A stretch of 64,000 nt of DNA from Planococcus sp. PAMC 21323 (GCF_000785555.1 NZ_CP009129.1:2728001-2792000), one strand, 5' to 3'; shown: positions 33,829 to 43,267, counted from the first letter of the stretch. A program made the numbers and translations. Notes: generated by a model from the letters alone, not told the origin.

Positions 33829-34797
33829 TTAGCGTTTTACGTCGCGGTTTGCACCGCTCGGCTTCATGAAGCGTTCGACCGCTTCGAATGTGGGTAGCCC
33901 TTCAATGTCACCGCTGACACCCACTACCAATGCGCCTATTGCGTTGGCACGGCGCACCGCCTGTTCCAGCGGCTCCTCGCGCAGCAATCCACTAATGATG
34001 CCTGCAGCAAAGCCGTCTCCCGCGCCGACAGGATCGACAATACGATTTACTGGAAAGCCTTCTATATAAGCTGTTTGCTCACCTGCATGCAGATAAGCCC
34101 CTTTCTCTCCCAGTTTGATGACGATAATTTTTTTATTGTCTCCACCGGAAAGTGCCTGTGCCACTGCTTCGACGTCCGTTTCACCCGTCATCAGCTGGCC
34201 TTCATCGAGTCCTGGCAGGATGACATCGGCGTTTACAGCGATCTCATTAAATGTCTTTTTGGCTTGTTCAGCGCTATATAGTTTGAAGCGCAGGTTCGGA
34301 TCGAAAACGATTGTTGTGCCGTTGCGTTTCGCTATATCAATCGCTTCCATAACTGTGGCAAGCGCCGAATCACTGAGCGCCGGTGTGATGCCACTGATAT
34401 GCAGGATGCGCGCAGCAGCAATTGCGGCTGCATCCAGTTCTTGCGGCTGCATCAGGCTTGCAGCAGACCCTTTCCGGTAATAATAGACGTTCATGTCTTC
34501 CGGCGATAATTGTTCTTTGAACAAGAGTCCGGTAGGTGCTTCATCTGTCAGCAGACAGGACGAAACATCGACGCCTTCTCCGCGCACACTTTTCAGCACA
34601 AAGCGGCCGAACGGGTCGTTGCCGAGTTTACTGAACCAAGTGACAGAATGGCCAAGTCTTGCAAGGCCGATCGCGACATTCGATTCCGCTCCCCCGATTT
34701 TCTTTGGAAACTGATGGATGTATTCGAGCGGCAGCATCTGCTCCGGCTGGAACAGTACCATCGTTTCGCCGAATGTAAACACTTCTGATTTCTCCAA
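33829..34797 (-). CDS. kdgK: 2-keto-3-deoxygluconate kinase (PfkB family)
   Basis: The 322-residue protein is a ribokinase-family (PfkB) kinase with GGAESNVAIGLARLG at 36-50 and the catalytic DPVGAGDGFAAGI near the C terminus. These motifs plus YYYRKGSAASLM are typical of KDG kinases. It phosphorylates 2-keto-3-deoxygluconate (or -galactonate) at position 6. The start is a TTG at 34797 with AGAAGG about 11 bases before it. The GC content is higher than in its neighbours, as also seen in dctM, gnd and kduD. Confidence 0.9.
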   Translation of the reverse strand: MEKSEVFTFGETMVLFQPEQMLPLEYIHQFPKKIGGAESNVAIGLARLGHSVTWFSKLGNDPFGRFVLKSVRGEGVDVSSCLLTDEAPTGLLFKEQLSPEDMNVYYYRKGSAASLMQPQELDAAAIAAARILHISGITPALSDSALATVMEAIDIAKRNGTTIVFDPNLRFKLYSAEQAKKTFNEIAVNADVILPGLDEGQLMTGETDVEAVAQALSGGDNKKIIVIKLGEKGAYLHAGEQTAYIEGFPVNRIVDPVGAGDGFAAGIISGLLREEPLEQAVRRANAIGALVVGVSGDIEGLPTFEAVERFMKPSGANRDVKR

Positions 34798-34835
34798 TTA
34801 AGACACAACCTTCTAAAATAAATTTGCTAATTTTG

Positions 34836-36110
34836 TTATTCTGGTATAAAGAACATCGTGATTGCCGGAACAAATGTCAAGAATAATAATGTGATGATCA
34901 TTGAAGTGACAAATGGCAATACAGCGCGGGAAAGTGATTCGATTGATACTCCGGAAATTCCCGATGCGACAAATAAGTTGACCCCGACCGGTGGCGTGAA
35001 GAACCCGATTGCCAGGTTGACGACCATCAAGATACCAAAATGGACCGGATCGTAACCAATTTGGACTGCGATAGGCAATAGGATTGGCGTCAAGATGATG
35101 ATCGCGGCCAATGTATCCATAAACATACCTACGACCAACAATAACAGCATAATTAATAAGATGATGACGTATTGGTTCGTCGAAATTGACAGCAGAGCGT
35201 CCGCAATCTGGACCGGTACCTGTTCGATTGTCAACAGACGTCCGAAAGCGTTGGCTGTACCGACGATGATCAGCACTGTCGCTGTCGTCAATGCGGAATC
35301 GATGATGACTTTCGGCAAATCACGGATTTTCAATGCGCGGTAAAGGACCATCGCCGCGAATAAACCGTATACGACTGCAATGACAGCGGCTTCTGTCGGT
35401 GTGAAATAACCGCCGTAAATACCACCGAGGATGATGACGGGAATGAGCAATGCCCATTTAGCTTCCCAGAAAGCGATACCGATTTTTTTGAAGGAAGTCT
35501 TTTCTTCCAAACCTTTATAGCCTTTTCTCTTCGAATAGAAGTAAGCCCAGGCAATCATTGCCAGACCGACAAGGACGCCGGGGATGATACCGGCGATGAA
35601 AAGATCACCGATTGATACGCTGCCGGTTACCCCGTAGATGACCATCGGGATACTTGGCGGGATGATGACACCGATCGACCCGGCTGCCGCTACGGTAGCC
35701 GTTGCGAACTTGATGTCATAGCCCTGACGTACCATTGCGGGAATCATGATTCCACCGATTGCCGCAACTGTTGCGGGACCCGAACCCGAAATGGCCGCGA
35801 AGAACATGCAGGTAATGATTGTTGCAATAGCGAATCCGCCGGTTCTGTTGCCGACAAGTGCGTTCGCCACATTGAAGAGGCGTTCGGAAATACCGCCTTT
35901 GCCCATGATTTCACCGGCAAGGATGAAGAATGGAACCGCCATCAACGGGAAAGAATCAACAGACGTGATCAATTCCTTTGCAAGGAATTCGACCGGCAGA
36001 CTGCCAGTATACATAATCGTGATAAGTGTGGATAAGCCGATTGCGATACCGATTGGCACCGTCAAGATCAGCAATAGCGCAAAACTGCCAAATAACACTG
36101 CAATAGTCAT
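34836..36110 (-). CDS. dctM: TRAP transporter, large permease subunit
   Basis: The 424-residue protein has about 12 helices of the DctM family, with GGISERLFNVANALVGNRTGG, PPSIPMVIYG and FTPPVGVNLFVASG. It forms the channel of a Na+-dependent TRAP transporter, with the small permease and the binding protein upstream. By context it probably transports a sugar acid such as galacturonate, glucuronate or gluconate. The ATG at 36110 follows TAGGAGG. It is 32 bases after dctQ. Confidence 0.92.
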   Translation of the reverse strand: MTIAVLFGSFALLLILTVPIGIAIGLSTLITIMYTGSLPVEFLAKELITSVDSFPLMAVPFFILAGEIMGKGGISERLFNVANALVGNRTGGFAIATIITCMFFAAISGSGPATVAAIGGIMIPAMVRQGYDIKFATATVAAAGSIGVIIPPSIPMVIYGVTGSVSIGDLFIAGIIPGVLVGLAMIAWAYFYSKRKGYKGLEEKTSFKKIGIAFWEAKWALLIPVIILGGIYGGYFTPTEAAVIAVVYGLFAAMVLYRALKIRDLPKVIIDSALTTATVLIIVGTANAFGRLLTIEQVPVQIADALLSISTNQYVIILLIMLLLLVVGMFMDTLAAIIILTPILLPIAVQIGYDPVHFGILMVVNLAIGFFTPPVGVNLFVASGISGVSIESLSRAVLPFVTSMIITLLFLTFVPAITMFFIPE

Positions 36111-36142
36111 TCTATAAACCTCCTAGATGTTTCATTCCGGGC

Positions 36143-36652
36143 TTACCCTAGTTTTTCGACTTGCTTATCCTGAGTCACTTCATGCTTAAATGCTTTGATG
36201 TGTTTGATCAGGTTCTGTATCAGACGGATCAGCGTCAAGCCCATGCCGACCGGTGTTGCCAGGTAGATCAGCCCCATCGGAATCTGGTTGGCCGGAGATT
36301 TCTGACCGAATGCCAGCAATTGGCTGGCAATGTCATAACCGTAACGGATGACGAAAATGGCAAATGCGATGAACAGCAGATTAGCAATGATGGTTAAAAT
36401 GATTTTGCCTTTGTTCTTAAGTACCAGTAACAGGACATCCACTTTGATGTGACGGTCTTTTTTGACACCGTAGCTGATGCCGATATAGACGAGCCAGATA
36501 AAGCTGTAGCGCGCCAGTTCTTCAGTCCAGGACAAAGAACTGTCGAGTTGTCTCATGACCACTTGCATAAAAATAACCGCTACCATTACCGTGGAGAAAA
36601 GGACTAATAACACTTCCTCGATATGACGGTCTAACCAATGTAGGATTTTCAT
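36143..36652 (-). CDS. dctQ: TRAP transporter, small permease subunit
   Basis: The 169-residue protein has four membrane helices and the DctQ signature (SWTEELARYSFIWLVYIGISYGVKKDRHI). It is the smaller membrane partner of DctM. The ATG at 36652 follows AAAGGAG. It lies between the binding protein and dctM in the usual TRAP order. Confidence 0.9.
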   Translation of the reverse strand: MKILHWLDRHIEEVLLVLFSTVMVAVIFMQVVMRQLDSSLSWTEELARYSFIWLVYIGISYGVKKDRHIKVDVLLLVLKNKGKIILTIIANLLFIAFAIFVIRYGYDIASQLLAFGQKSPANQIPMGLIYLATPVGMGLTLIRLIQNLIKHIKAFKHEVTQDKQVEKLG

Positions 36653-36733
36653 GTCGGTCTCCTTTATCAATATGTATTTAAATAATTTCAGAAAATCTAT
36701 TTAGAGAAATGTCAGTAAGTTTTGTAGAAAGAA

Positions 36734-36769
36734 AACGACTTTAAGGAAAAAATCCTCCTCAAAGCCGTT
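36734..36769 (-). terminator. Attenuator between binding protein and permease genes
   Basis: AACGACTTTAAGGA pairs with a TCCT...CAAAGCCGTT arm, with some mismatches; a T run follows on the minus strand. Such hairpins favour high expression of the binding protein over the permeases. Confidence 0.55.
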
Positions 36770-36778
36770 AATCCTATA

Positions 36779-37822
36779 TTACTCTAACTCTGCTTCAGCA
36801 GCTGCGATTGCATCGTAGACTTCCTGAACTGTTTCCGCACCAATTTTTTCTGCGTACTCGTCAAGAACGGGCTGTATGAGATCAATCATTTCCTGACGTG
36901 CTTCTGGAGATACTTCGTTGTAGTTCATACCTTCGTCTTTCAAGTCCTGAAGATTTTCAGCAGTAGCTTCACGGTTAAGCTCACGGTTAAGAGCACCAGC
37001 TTCAACCGCTGCTTCTGTTACGATTGTTTGTTGTTCCTCAGTCAATCCGTCAAAGAATGATTTACTCATCAAGAATACAAATGGGCTGTAAATATGGTTT
37101 GTTGCAGAAACGTAATCCTGTACTTCATAGAAACCTTGCAGGTAAATTGTCGGGATCGGGTTTTCCTGACCATCAACAGTACCTTGTTGCATAGCTGTAA
37201 ACAATTCCCCTAATGCCATTGGCGTCGGGTTTGCTCCAAGTGCTTTAAACGCATCTAGGTGCAATTCGTTTTCCATTGTACGAAGTTTCAATCCTTGTAA
37301 ATCTTCTGCTGATTCAATCGGGCGTTCACTATTCGTGATATCACGGAATCCATTTTCCCAGTAGGCTAGTCCTACCAGATTTTGGTCTTCAAGCATATCA
37401 AGGAATTTTTGGCCAACTTCGCCATCCAATACTTTATCCGCAACTTGTTCGTTAGGGAATAGGAACGGGAAATCGAATACGCTGTATTCTGGTACAAAGT
37501 TAGCGATTGGTGCTGTCGAAGGAATTGTTACTTCCTGTGAACCGATTTGAAGTGCTTCAGTCATTGAACGGTCATCGCCCAATTGGCTGCTGTGGTACGT
37601 TTCAACTTTGATCGCGCCGTCAGTTTTCTCTTCAACGATTTTTTTCCATTCCAATAATGCCAAATACTGTGGGTGTGAATCGTTAAGGCCGATACCGGCG
37701 CGAATTGTTTTCGTTTCGCCTTCGTTCCCAGAACCTTCAGAAGCCTCATCGTCGCCTCCTCCGCATGCTGCAAGAATTAATACCATCATTGCCGATACGA
37801 ATAAAGAAAATACCTTTTTCAT
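36779..37822 (-). CDS. dctP: TRAP transporter, substrate-binding lipoprotein
   Basis: The 347-residue protein has a lipoprotein signal (LILAAC, Cys at about 20). The mature DctP fold carries TIRAGIGLNDSHPQYLAL, LKLRTMENELHLDAFKALGANPTPMALGELFTAMQQGTVDGQENP. The conserved Arg in KLRT ligates the carboxylate of a sugar acid. It delivers substrate to DctQM. The ATG at 37822 follows AAAGGAGAG. It is the first transport gene after gnd. Confidence 0.92.
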   Translation of the reverse strand: MKKVFSLFVSAMMVLILAACGGGDDEASEGSGNEGETKTIRAGIGLNDSHPQYLALLEWKKIVEEKTDGAIKVETYHSSQLGDDRSMTEALQIGSQEVTIPSTAPIANFVPEYSVFDFPFLFPNEQVADKVLDGEVGQKFLDMLEDQNLVGLAYWENGFRDITNSERPIESAEDLQGLKLRTMENELHLDAFKALGANPTPMALGELFTAMQQGTVDGQENPIPTIYLQGFYEVQDYVSATNHIYSPFVFLMSKSFFDGLTEEQQTIVTEAAVEAGALNRELNREATAENLQDLKDEGMNYNEVSPEARQEMIDLIQPVLDEYAEKIGAETVQEVYDAIAAAEAELE

Positions 37823-37901
37823 GTTAGTCTCTCCTTTTTCATGTTTTTATTTTGCGAAAATTTGTAAACGCCTTTATAGAGTGAAACATGTGTAACCGTT
37901 A

Positions 37902-38798
37902 TTATTTTTTGACAACATCGTGGCCGCCGAATTCATTGCGAAGCGCCGCTACGACTTTTCCGGTAAAGGTATCGTCTTCCTGAGAGCGATAACGCATCAA
38001 CAGTGACATCGTGATGACTGGAGCTGGCACCTGAAGGTCAAGCGCGGTTTCCACCGTCCATTTCCCTTCGCCTGAAGAGTTCATGACGCCGCGGATCTCT
38101 TCCAGTTTCGGATCTTTCGAAAATGCACTTTCGACTAATTCCATCAGCCATGAGCGGATGACGGAACCATGGTTCCAAACTTTCGCCACGCCTTCGAGGT
38201 CGTAGTCGTAGTCGCTCTTCTCAAGAATGTCGAAACCTTCAGCCATTGCCTGCATCATGCCGTACTCGATACCGTTGTGAATCATTTTCAGGAAATGCCC
38301 GCTGCCGAGTTCACCGGTATAGAAATAGCCATTTTCGACAGAAACACTTTTGATGACCGGTTCAATTATTTTGAATGCTTCCGGATCGCCGCCGATCATC
38401 GTGCAGATCCCTTCACGCGCACCGGAAACCCCGCCGCTTGTTCCGCAATCCATGAAGTGGATGCCTTTTTCTTTCAGGCTTTCGCCCAATCTGACCGATT
38501 CTTTGAAATTGGAATTTCCTCCATCGATGATGATGTCGCCTTCATCGAGAAGCGGCTTTAATGTCGCAATGACATTTTCCGTAATCTCGCCGTGTGGCAC
38601 TAGCATCATCAGAACGCGGGGTTTCTCCAATTGTTGCACGACTTCTTCGAGTGAATATGCGCCAATCGCGCCATCCGCAGCAATTTTGTCCACCTGCTCG
38701 CGGTTTGCATCGTGTGCAACGACCTGATGGCCATTGTCCATAAGGTTGAGTGCCAGGTTGTAGCCCATCTTGCCGCAACCAATCATAGCTAATTTCAT
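37902..38798 (-). CDS. gnd: 6-phosphogluconate dehydrogenase, decarboxylating (short NAD type)
   Basis: The 298-residue protein has the short 6PGDH form (YqeC/GndA-type): nucleotide motif MIGCGKMGYNLA, substrate motif DCGTSGGVSGAREG, catalytic Lys in HFLKMIHNGIEYGMMQ and the GEGKWTVE end. It converts 6-phosphogluconate to ribulose-5-P, CO2 and NADH. The start at 38798 (GAGGGG site) is preferred over the longer frame from 38840. It is the second gene of the operon. Confidence 0.9.
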   Translation of the reverse strand: MKLAMIGCGKMGYNLALNLMDNGHQVVAHDANREQVDKIAADGAIGAYSLEEVVQQLEKPRVLMMLVPHGEITENVIATLKPLLDEGDIIIDGGNSNFKESVRLGESLKEKGIHFMDCGTSGGVSGAREGICTMIGGDPEAFKIIEPVIKSVSVENGYFYTGELGSGHFLKMIHNGIEYGMMQAMAEGFDILEKSDYDYDLEGVAKVWNHGSVIRSWLMELVESAFSKDPKLEEIRGVMNSSGEGKWTVETALDLQVPAPVITMSLLMRYRSQEDDTFTGKVVAALRNEFGGHDVVKK

Positions 38799-38902
38799 AG
38801 GATGTAACCCCTCTCTTTTTACTTCAAAACGATTTGGCAATTTTCAAACTTTAAAGTGTGTAATAGCCGAATTCAAGAAGTTTTTTATTAGTTTTTGGTA
38901 AT

Positions 38903-39658
38903 TCATCTTCCTAGCCAGCCTCCGTCAACCGGAATCGTGGTGCCGTGAAGATAATCTGATGCAGCGGAAGCGAGGAATACGGCTGCTCCATGCATATCTT
39001 CCGGTTTGCCCCAGCGACCTGCGGGAATGCGCTCCAGAATCTGGCGGTTGCGCGTTTCATCCGCCAGCAATGCCGTGTTCATCTCTGTATCTATATACCC
39101 CGGAGCAATCGCGTTGACGTTAACGCCGCGATGTGCCCATTCGTTGGCCAGCGCTTTTGTAAATTGAATCACGGCTCCTTTGCTCGCCGCATATGCTGGA
39201 ACCCTTAGCCCCCCTTGAAATGATAATAAGGAAGCCATATTAATTATTTTACCGTAACCGCTTTCAAGCATATGTTTTCCAAATAGTTGACAAAGGAAAA
39301 AAGTTGCATTTGCATTAATATCTATCACAAAATCCCAATCTTCTTTTGGAAATTCCACTGAATCATATCGCTTTTGAACGCCGGCATTATTAACCAAGAT
39401 GTCAACTTTTTCCGTCTCTAATAGGATTTGATCGAGTATACTGCTGTATTGATCAAAATTTAATAAGTCGAATTCTAGTTTCATAGCTTTTACTCCATGT
39501 TTCTCAATATCAGAAATGACTTGTTCATCTATTTTGCGTGCGATGACCACGATATTAGCTCCTGCTTCCGCAAGACCTAGCGCAATTTCTTTGCCCAGAC
39601 CTCTATTTCCTCCTGTTACGACCGCCGTTTTACCGGTTAAGTCAAATAAGGAACTCAT
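38903..39658 (-). CDS. kduD: 2-dehydro-3-deoxy-D-gluconate 5-dehydrogenase
   Basis: The 251-residue SDR has the nucleotide motif TGGNRGLGKE (residues 14-23), NNAGVQ, catalytic Ser in NMASLLSFQG and YAASKG (Tyr/Lys). The tail HGTTIPVDGGWLGR is the KduD type. It interconverts 2,5-diketo-3-deoxygluconate and KDG in uronate breakdown. The ATG at 39658 follows GGGGGG. It is the first gene of the operon, so uronate or hexonate breakdown products are likely inducers. Confidence 0.88.
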   Translation of the reverse strand: MSSLFDLTGKTAVVTGGNRGLGKEIALGLAEAGANIVVIARKIDEQVISDIEKHGVKAMKLEFDLLNFDQYSSILDQILLETEKVDILVNNAGVQKRYDSVEFPKEDWDFVIDINANATFFLCQLFGKHMLESGYGKIINMASLLSFQGGLRVPAYAASKGAVIQFTKALANEWAHRGVNVNAIAPGYIDTEMNTALLADETRNRQILERIPAGRWGKPEDMHGAAVFLASAASDYLHGTTIPVDGGWLGR

Positions 39659-39724
39659 CTTCAATCCCCCCTTTGTTTTGTTCTCAATCAAACGATAGAA
39701 ATTCTCAAGGATAAATTTTGGAGC

Positions 39725-39788
39725 ACAATAAATTTCTATTGTTCTTTATTAAAAGATGGATTATAATTTGTTCCATATAGCAGAACAA
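39725..39788 (-). promoter_or_regulatory. Operon promoter with two palindromes, probable IclR-type operator
   Basis: Two perfect repeats lie between the operon and iclR: ACAATA-N6-TATTGT at 39725-39742 and TTGTTC-N9-GAACAA at 39768-39788. A TATAAT on the minus strand (39760-39765) lies 17 bases from the TTGTTC -35 on that strand, so the second palindrome covers the promoter. This fits repression by the divergent IclR protein. Confidence 0.55.
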
Positions 39789-39952
39789 CGTTCCACTTTT
39801 CTATTATAACCTGTGTTTTAAAAATTTCAACAATAATTCAGATAATTTATTTCATTTTTTTGAGATGTTCAATGTATAAAACCTAAGTTTCCATTTATTA
39901 TTGATATAATTGCAAAGTAAATACATGCAATGAGCAGAAAGAGGGATACTAT

Positions 39953-40741
39953 ATGTCAAATGTTCAATCTATAGAGCGGGCTTTTAAGCTTTTGGAAGTT
40001 CTTTCAGAATTTCCTGATGGAATTCAGATTACTCGTTTAGCCGAGAAAGTTAATTTGTCTAAAAGTACTGTGCATCGACTTTTGGCAACTTTAATAGATT
40101 TAAAATATGTCAGTAAAGACCGGGAAACCGAGAAGTACAGAATTGGCTATCGTTTAATTTACTTATCACGGAATCTTATCGACAATATTGATATCATCTC
40201 TATTGCCAAGCCTTTTTTAGAAGACCTTTCTGCGGAAGTAAATGAAACTATTCATTTATGTATCGAAGATTGCGGGGAAGTTTTGTATGTTGATAAAATT
40301 GAGAGTAATCAAACCATCCGGATGATTTCGAAAATAGGCAACCGTGCCCCAATGTACTGCACAGGGGTCGGTAAGGCTCTTCTTTCTGGCATGAACCGAG
40401 AGCAATTCGACAATGTCGCCAACAAAACAAATTTCATCATCCATACTCCTACTACTATTTCCACAAAAGAAGAGTTATGGAATGAAGTACAGTTGATTAA
40501 ACAACAAGGTTATGCACTTGATAATGTAGAACACGAAGAGGGAATTCGCTGTATTGCAGCTCCTATATTTAATTCAGAAAAGAAAATAATTGCAAGCTTT
40601 AGCATTGCCGGTCCCAGTAACCGGATTACGATGGAAAGAATCGAATTCGAGTTAATAGAGAAAATTAGAAAAACTTCTTTAGATATCTCAAGAATGCTAG
40701 ATTATAAAGTTGGCAGTTCCCTAAATTCTATTGATATGTAA
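39953..40741 (+). CDS. IclR-family transcriptional regulator
   Basis: The 262-residue protein has an N-terminal winged helix (5-65: SIERAFKLLEVLSEFPDGIQITRLAEKVNLSKSTVHRLLATL) and an IclR effector domain (80-250: DLSAEVNETIHLCIEDCGEVLYVDKI, PMYCTGVGKALLSG, EEGIRCIAAPIF). Members such as KdgR bind keto-deoxy sugar acids. The divergent catabolic operon is the likely target. The ATG at 39953 follows GAGGG. The stop TAA is built at the joint with an IS30-type element: the last codons ATG TAA use bases of the IS end, so the natural C terminus has probably been replaced. Confidence 0.9.
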   Translation: MSNVQSIERAFKLLEVLSEFPDGIQITRLAEKVNLSKSTVHRLLATLIDLKYVSKDRETEKYRIGYRLIYLSRNLIDNIDIISIAKPFLEDLSAEVNETIHLCIEDCGEVLYVDKIESNQTIRMISKIGNRAPMYCTGVGKALLSGMNREQFDNVANKTNFIIHTPTTISTKEELWNEVQLIKQQGYALDNVEHEEGIRCIAAPIFNSEKKIIASFSIAGPSNRITMERIEFELIEKIRKTSLDISRMLDYKVGSSLNSIDM

Positions 40742-41512
40742 ATTGTCAATTTAAATCGAACACGACAAGAAACTCATGTATATTTCAAATGGTATGTTAT
40801 AACTCAGCACTTTACGGAGGACCTGATTGAATACCCAAAAAGTTCATGATTTCCTTCTGACTCATCAGGCTGAAATCGACTCCTTTTGGACAGGTGCATC
40901 GGATGCGGTCATTGCTATTTTCGTTAGTGCCACGCCGGCACCCGAGAAGTAAAAAGGAACTTCTAGCTCCTTCTCCATTTCGACCCAGAGATGACGCTCC
41001 TTGCCCCGGGTCTCTACTTTGTTATTCTTCAGCTTTCGTCCTTTGCGAGTCACCAGCTTTGGAGACAGCTTGAACAGGCCAAGTGCAGCGTACCGGAAAA
41101 TTCTCAAGACACTGACAGGAAGCGGTTTCTTATGCAATTTCCAATATCGGTCGACGATGCTTTCTGACGATCAGCCCAGCTTTAGCTTGGACAGGATATA
41201 ATCGACGTCTTCTTGATTGATCGACCGTCGACATCCTCATTTTTTCCGCTTAATATCGTAATAAGCCTGCGCACAAAGAGCATTATACGGCTGACACGGT
41301 TCAAATCATAGTTGATGGTGCTCTTGCTTCGCTTCAATTCCATGGTGATGTAGGACAGGGATTTCTGTTCCAGGCAATAACTCTCGATAATCACGTACGA
41401 TATGTGACACAGCTCATTTGAGAACACTTCTTAGTTGATTCGCGTTAACTACTGTGTATCCACTTGAGCTATTTCTATTTTCTAGCCGTTCGACTTAATA
41501 TGATAATCTACA
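40737..41512. mobile_element. Internally deleted IS30-family element (copy 2)
   Basis: The 25-bp ends at 40737-40761 and 41488-41512 are nearly identical to those of copy 1 at 20671-21347. The element is about 776 bp long. Its coding part is broken by several frameshifts and lacks the DDE core. It sits directly at the 3' end of the iclR gene. Confidence 0.7.
40865..41427 (-). pseudogene. Decayed IS30-type transposase
   Basis: Two readings on the minus strand match the N-terminal part of the transposase in copy 1: LEQKSLSYITMELKRSKSTINYDLNR (41182-41427) and HKKPLPVSVLRIFRYAALGLFKLSPKLVTRKG (40865-41137). They lie in different frames. It is dead. Confidence 0.7.
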
Positions 41513-41664
41513 TATTAACTATAGACGCTCCTCTATTAACACAACTAACGAAAGAATAACCACCTTAAGTGATTAATTTTTACGACTAGTTACCGAACCC
41601 ACTACACCTCTTCATAAAGTGGACCACGGTGGGTCGCTCTATTTCTAGATCTTGGTTTTTATTT

Positions 41665-41695
41665 TTTGCATTTACACGCAATTAACATATAATTG
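41665..41695 (+). promoter_or_regulatory. Promoter of the abiE pair with overlapping palindrome
   Basis: TTTGCA (41665-41670) and TATAAT (41688-41693) are spaced 17 bases apart. CAATTA-N5-TAATTG (41679-41695) is a perfect palindrome over the -10 box. AbiEi-type antitoxins repress their own promoters, so this is the likely operator. Confidence 0.55.
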
Positions 41696-41726
41696 TAGTA
41701 TAAACGCAAAAAAGAAGGTGAATATA

Positions 41727-42320
41727 GTGTCCTACACAACAAAGCTCCTTGAATTGATTGATAGGCAAAATGGGCTCGTCTTGACACGAGATGCTGAAAC
41801 AGCTGGAATTCCGCGGTATTATTTAACGTTATTGGTCCGTGAAGGGATCCTTGAGCGCGTGGGTCATGGGGTCTACTTGACCCCTGATACATTCGAAGAT
41901 GACCTGTATATGCTACAGGCGCGAAGTCCACAACTCATTTTTTCTCACGAAACGGCTCTGTATTTGCACGATTTGACGGATCGGGACCCTATCTCGTATT
42001 CCGTTACTGTGCCAACAGGCTATCATAACCGACTCCTTATGAATAATGACTTACAAGTTTATACGGTAAAAAAAGAATGGCATGAGCTTGGGGTAACAGA
42101 ATCTTCTACAGTTTATGGCCGGCAGATTCGTCTATACAATGCCGAACGTACCTTATGTGACCTGTTCAGGCAACGAAACAAAGTAGATGCTGACCTATTG
42201 AACGACAGCATGAAGCGTTACTTAAATCGGAAAGAAAAAAATATTCCGCAGTTGCTACGCTATGCTGACCTATTCCGGGTTTCTTCCCCGATTCGAAAGT
42301 ATGTGGAGATTCTCTTATGA
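41727..42320 (+). CDS. abiEi: AbiEi-family antitoxin
   Basis: The protein has 197 residues: an N-terminal winged helix (LLELIDRQNGLVLTRDAETAGIPRYYLTLLVREGILERVGHGVY) and a C-terminal AbiEi antitoxin domain (SHETALYLHDLTDR, YNAERTLCDLFR). It represses the pair's promoter and neutralises the AbiEii toxin. The start is a GTG at 41727 with a GAAGGTG site upstream. The long frame from 41652 has no site. It overlaps the toxin gene by four bases (ATGA), and the pair is a type IV toxin-antitoxin module known for abortive phage defence. Confidence 0.88.
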   Translation: MSYTTKLLELIDRQNGLVLTRDAETAGIPRYYLTLLVREGILERVGHGVYLTPDTFEDDLYMLQARSPQLIFSHETALYLHDLTDRDPISYSVTVPTGYHNRLLMNNDLQVYTVKKEWHELGVTESSTVYGRQIRLYNAERTLCDLFRQRNKVDADLLNDSMKRYLNRKEKNIPQLLRYADLFRVSSPIRKYVEILL

Positions 42321-43156
42321 GAAGTTCTAGACAAGTGAAAGACCTCATTAAAAATATGTCCAAACAACGTGGAATTCACGCGCAGCTTCTTTTGCGGAAT
42401 TACATGTTCGAACGCTTACTGGAGCGTATCGCCCATTCGGATTTCAATCAACATTTTGTACTAAAAGGCGGCGTCTTGGCAGCTTCTATTATTGGCGTTG
42501 ATTTGCGTTCCACTATGGATATGGATGCAACAATCCAAGGGTATCCCGTGAACCAGGGTGCGATTGAGAAAGCCTTCTTGGATATCGTTTCCATTTCCCT
42601 CGAGGATGGCGTCATCCTGAGTTTAGAAAAGGTGGAACCGATTCGTGACGAAGCAGATTACAACGGCTTCCGTTTGTCTATATTGGCGCAGCTCGATCAA
42701 GTTCGACTTCCTTTAAAGGTTGATTTAACAACTGGAGACAAAATCACACCGAAGGAAATAGAATACCAGTATCAGCTTTTGTTGGAAGATCGGAAAATCG
42801 AGGTACTCGCCTATCCAATTGAAACGGTCCTCGCTGAAAAGCTCGAGACGATGATTACAAGAGGCACAACTAATACCCGACTTCGGGATTTTTATGATAT
42901 TTATGCTCTACTCGAAACAAAAAAAGCCGGCTTCAATAATGACCTGCTGCAAAAAGCATTCCTCTCTACTGCCAACCACCGCGGATCTGAAGGATTGCTA
43001 AAAGATGGAGAAACTATTCTAAACGAAGTCTTTCAGAGCGATTATATGGAACAACTGTGGACTCGGTATCAGCAACAGTATCCGTATGCTATCGATATTA
43101 ATTGGAAAGCCATCGAAAACGCCGTATTGCAGTTGTGGAAAATGAGCATTCAATAA
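42317..43156 (+). CDS. abiEii: AbiEii nucleotidyltransferase toxin
   Basis: The 279-residue protein is a DUF1814/AbiEii nucleotidyltransferase with FVLKGGVLA (GS-like motif) and STMDMDATIQGYP (DxD metal site), plus the RLRDFYDIYALLE region near residue 190. The toxin is thought to modify tRNA with nucleotides, as its relatives MenT and AbiEii do, and stops growth after phage infection. It follows abiEi with a 4-base overlap. A strong terminator follows. Confidence 0.88.
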   Translation: MRSSRQVKDLIKNMSKQRGIHAQLLLRNYMFERLLERIAHSDFNQHFVLKGGVLAASIIGVDLRSTMDMDATIQGYPVNQGAIEKAFLDIVSISLEDGVILSLEKVEPIRDEADYNGFRLSILAQLDQVRLPLKVDLTTGDKITPKEIEYQYQLLLEDRKIEVLAYPIETVLAEKLETMITRGTTNTRLRDFYDIYALLETKKAGFNNDLLQKAFLSTANHRGSEGLLKDGETILNEVFQSDYMEQLWTRYQQQYPYAIDINWKAIENAVLQLWKMSIQ

Positions 43157-43167
43157 TAATCATAATG

Positions 43168-43210
43168 AAAGCCAACTTTTCCTTATGTGAGGAAAAGTTG
43201 GCTTTTTTTG
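43168..43210 (+). terminator. Terminator of the abiE pair
   Basis: AAAGCCAACTTTTCC (43168-43182) pairs perfectly with GGAAAAGTTGGCTTT (43191-43205), followed by T. Confidence 0.92.
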
Positions 43211-43267
43211 AAAATCTCCTTTTGTTCTTTAAGTCAATCCTCTATTAACCCTATCTATTTTATTACA

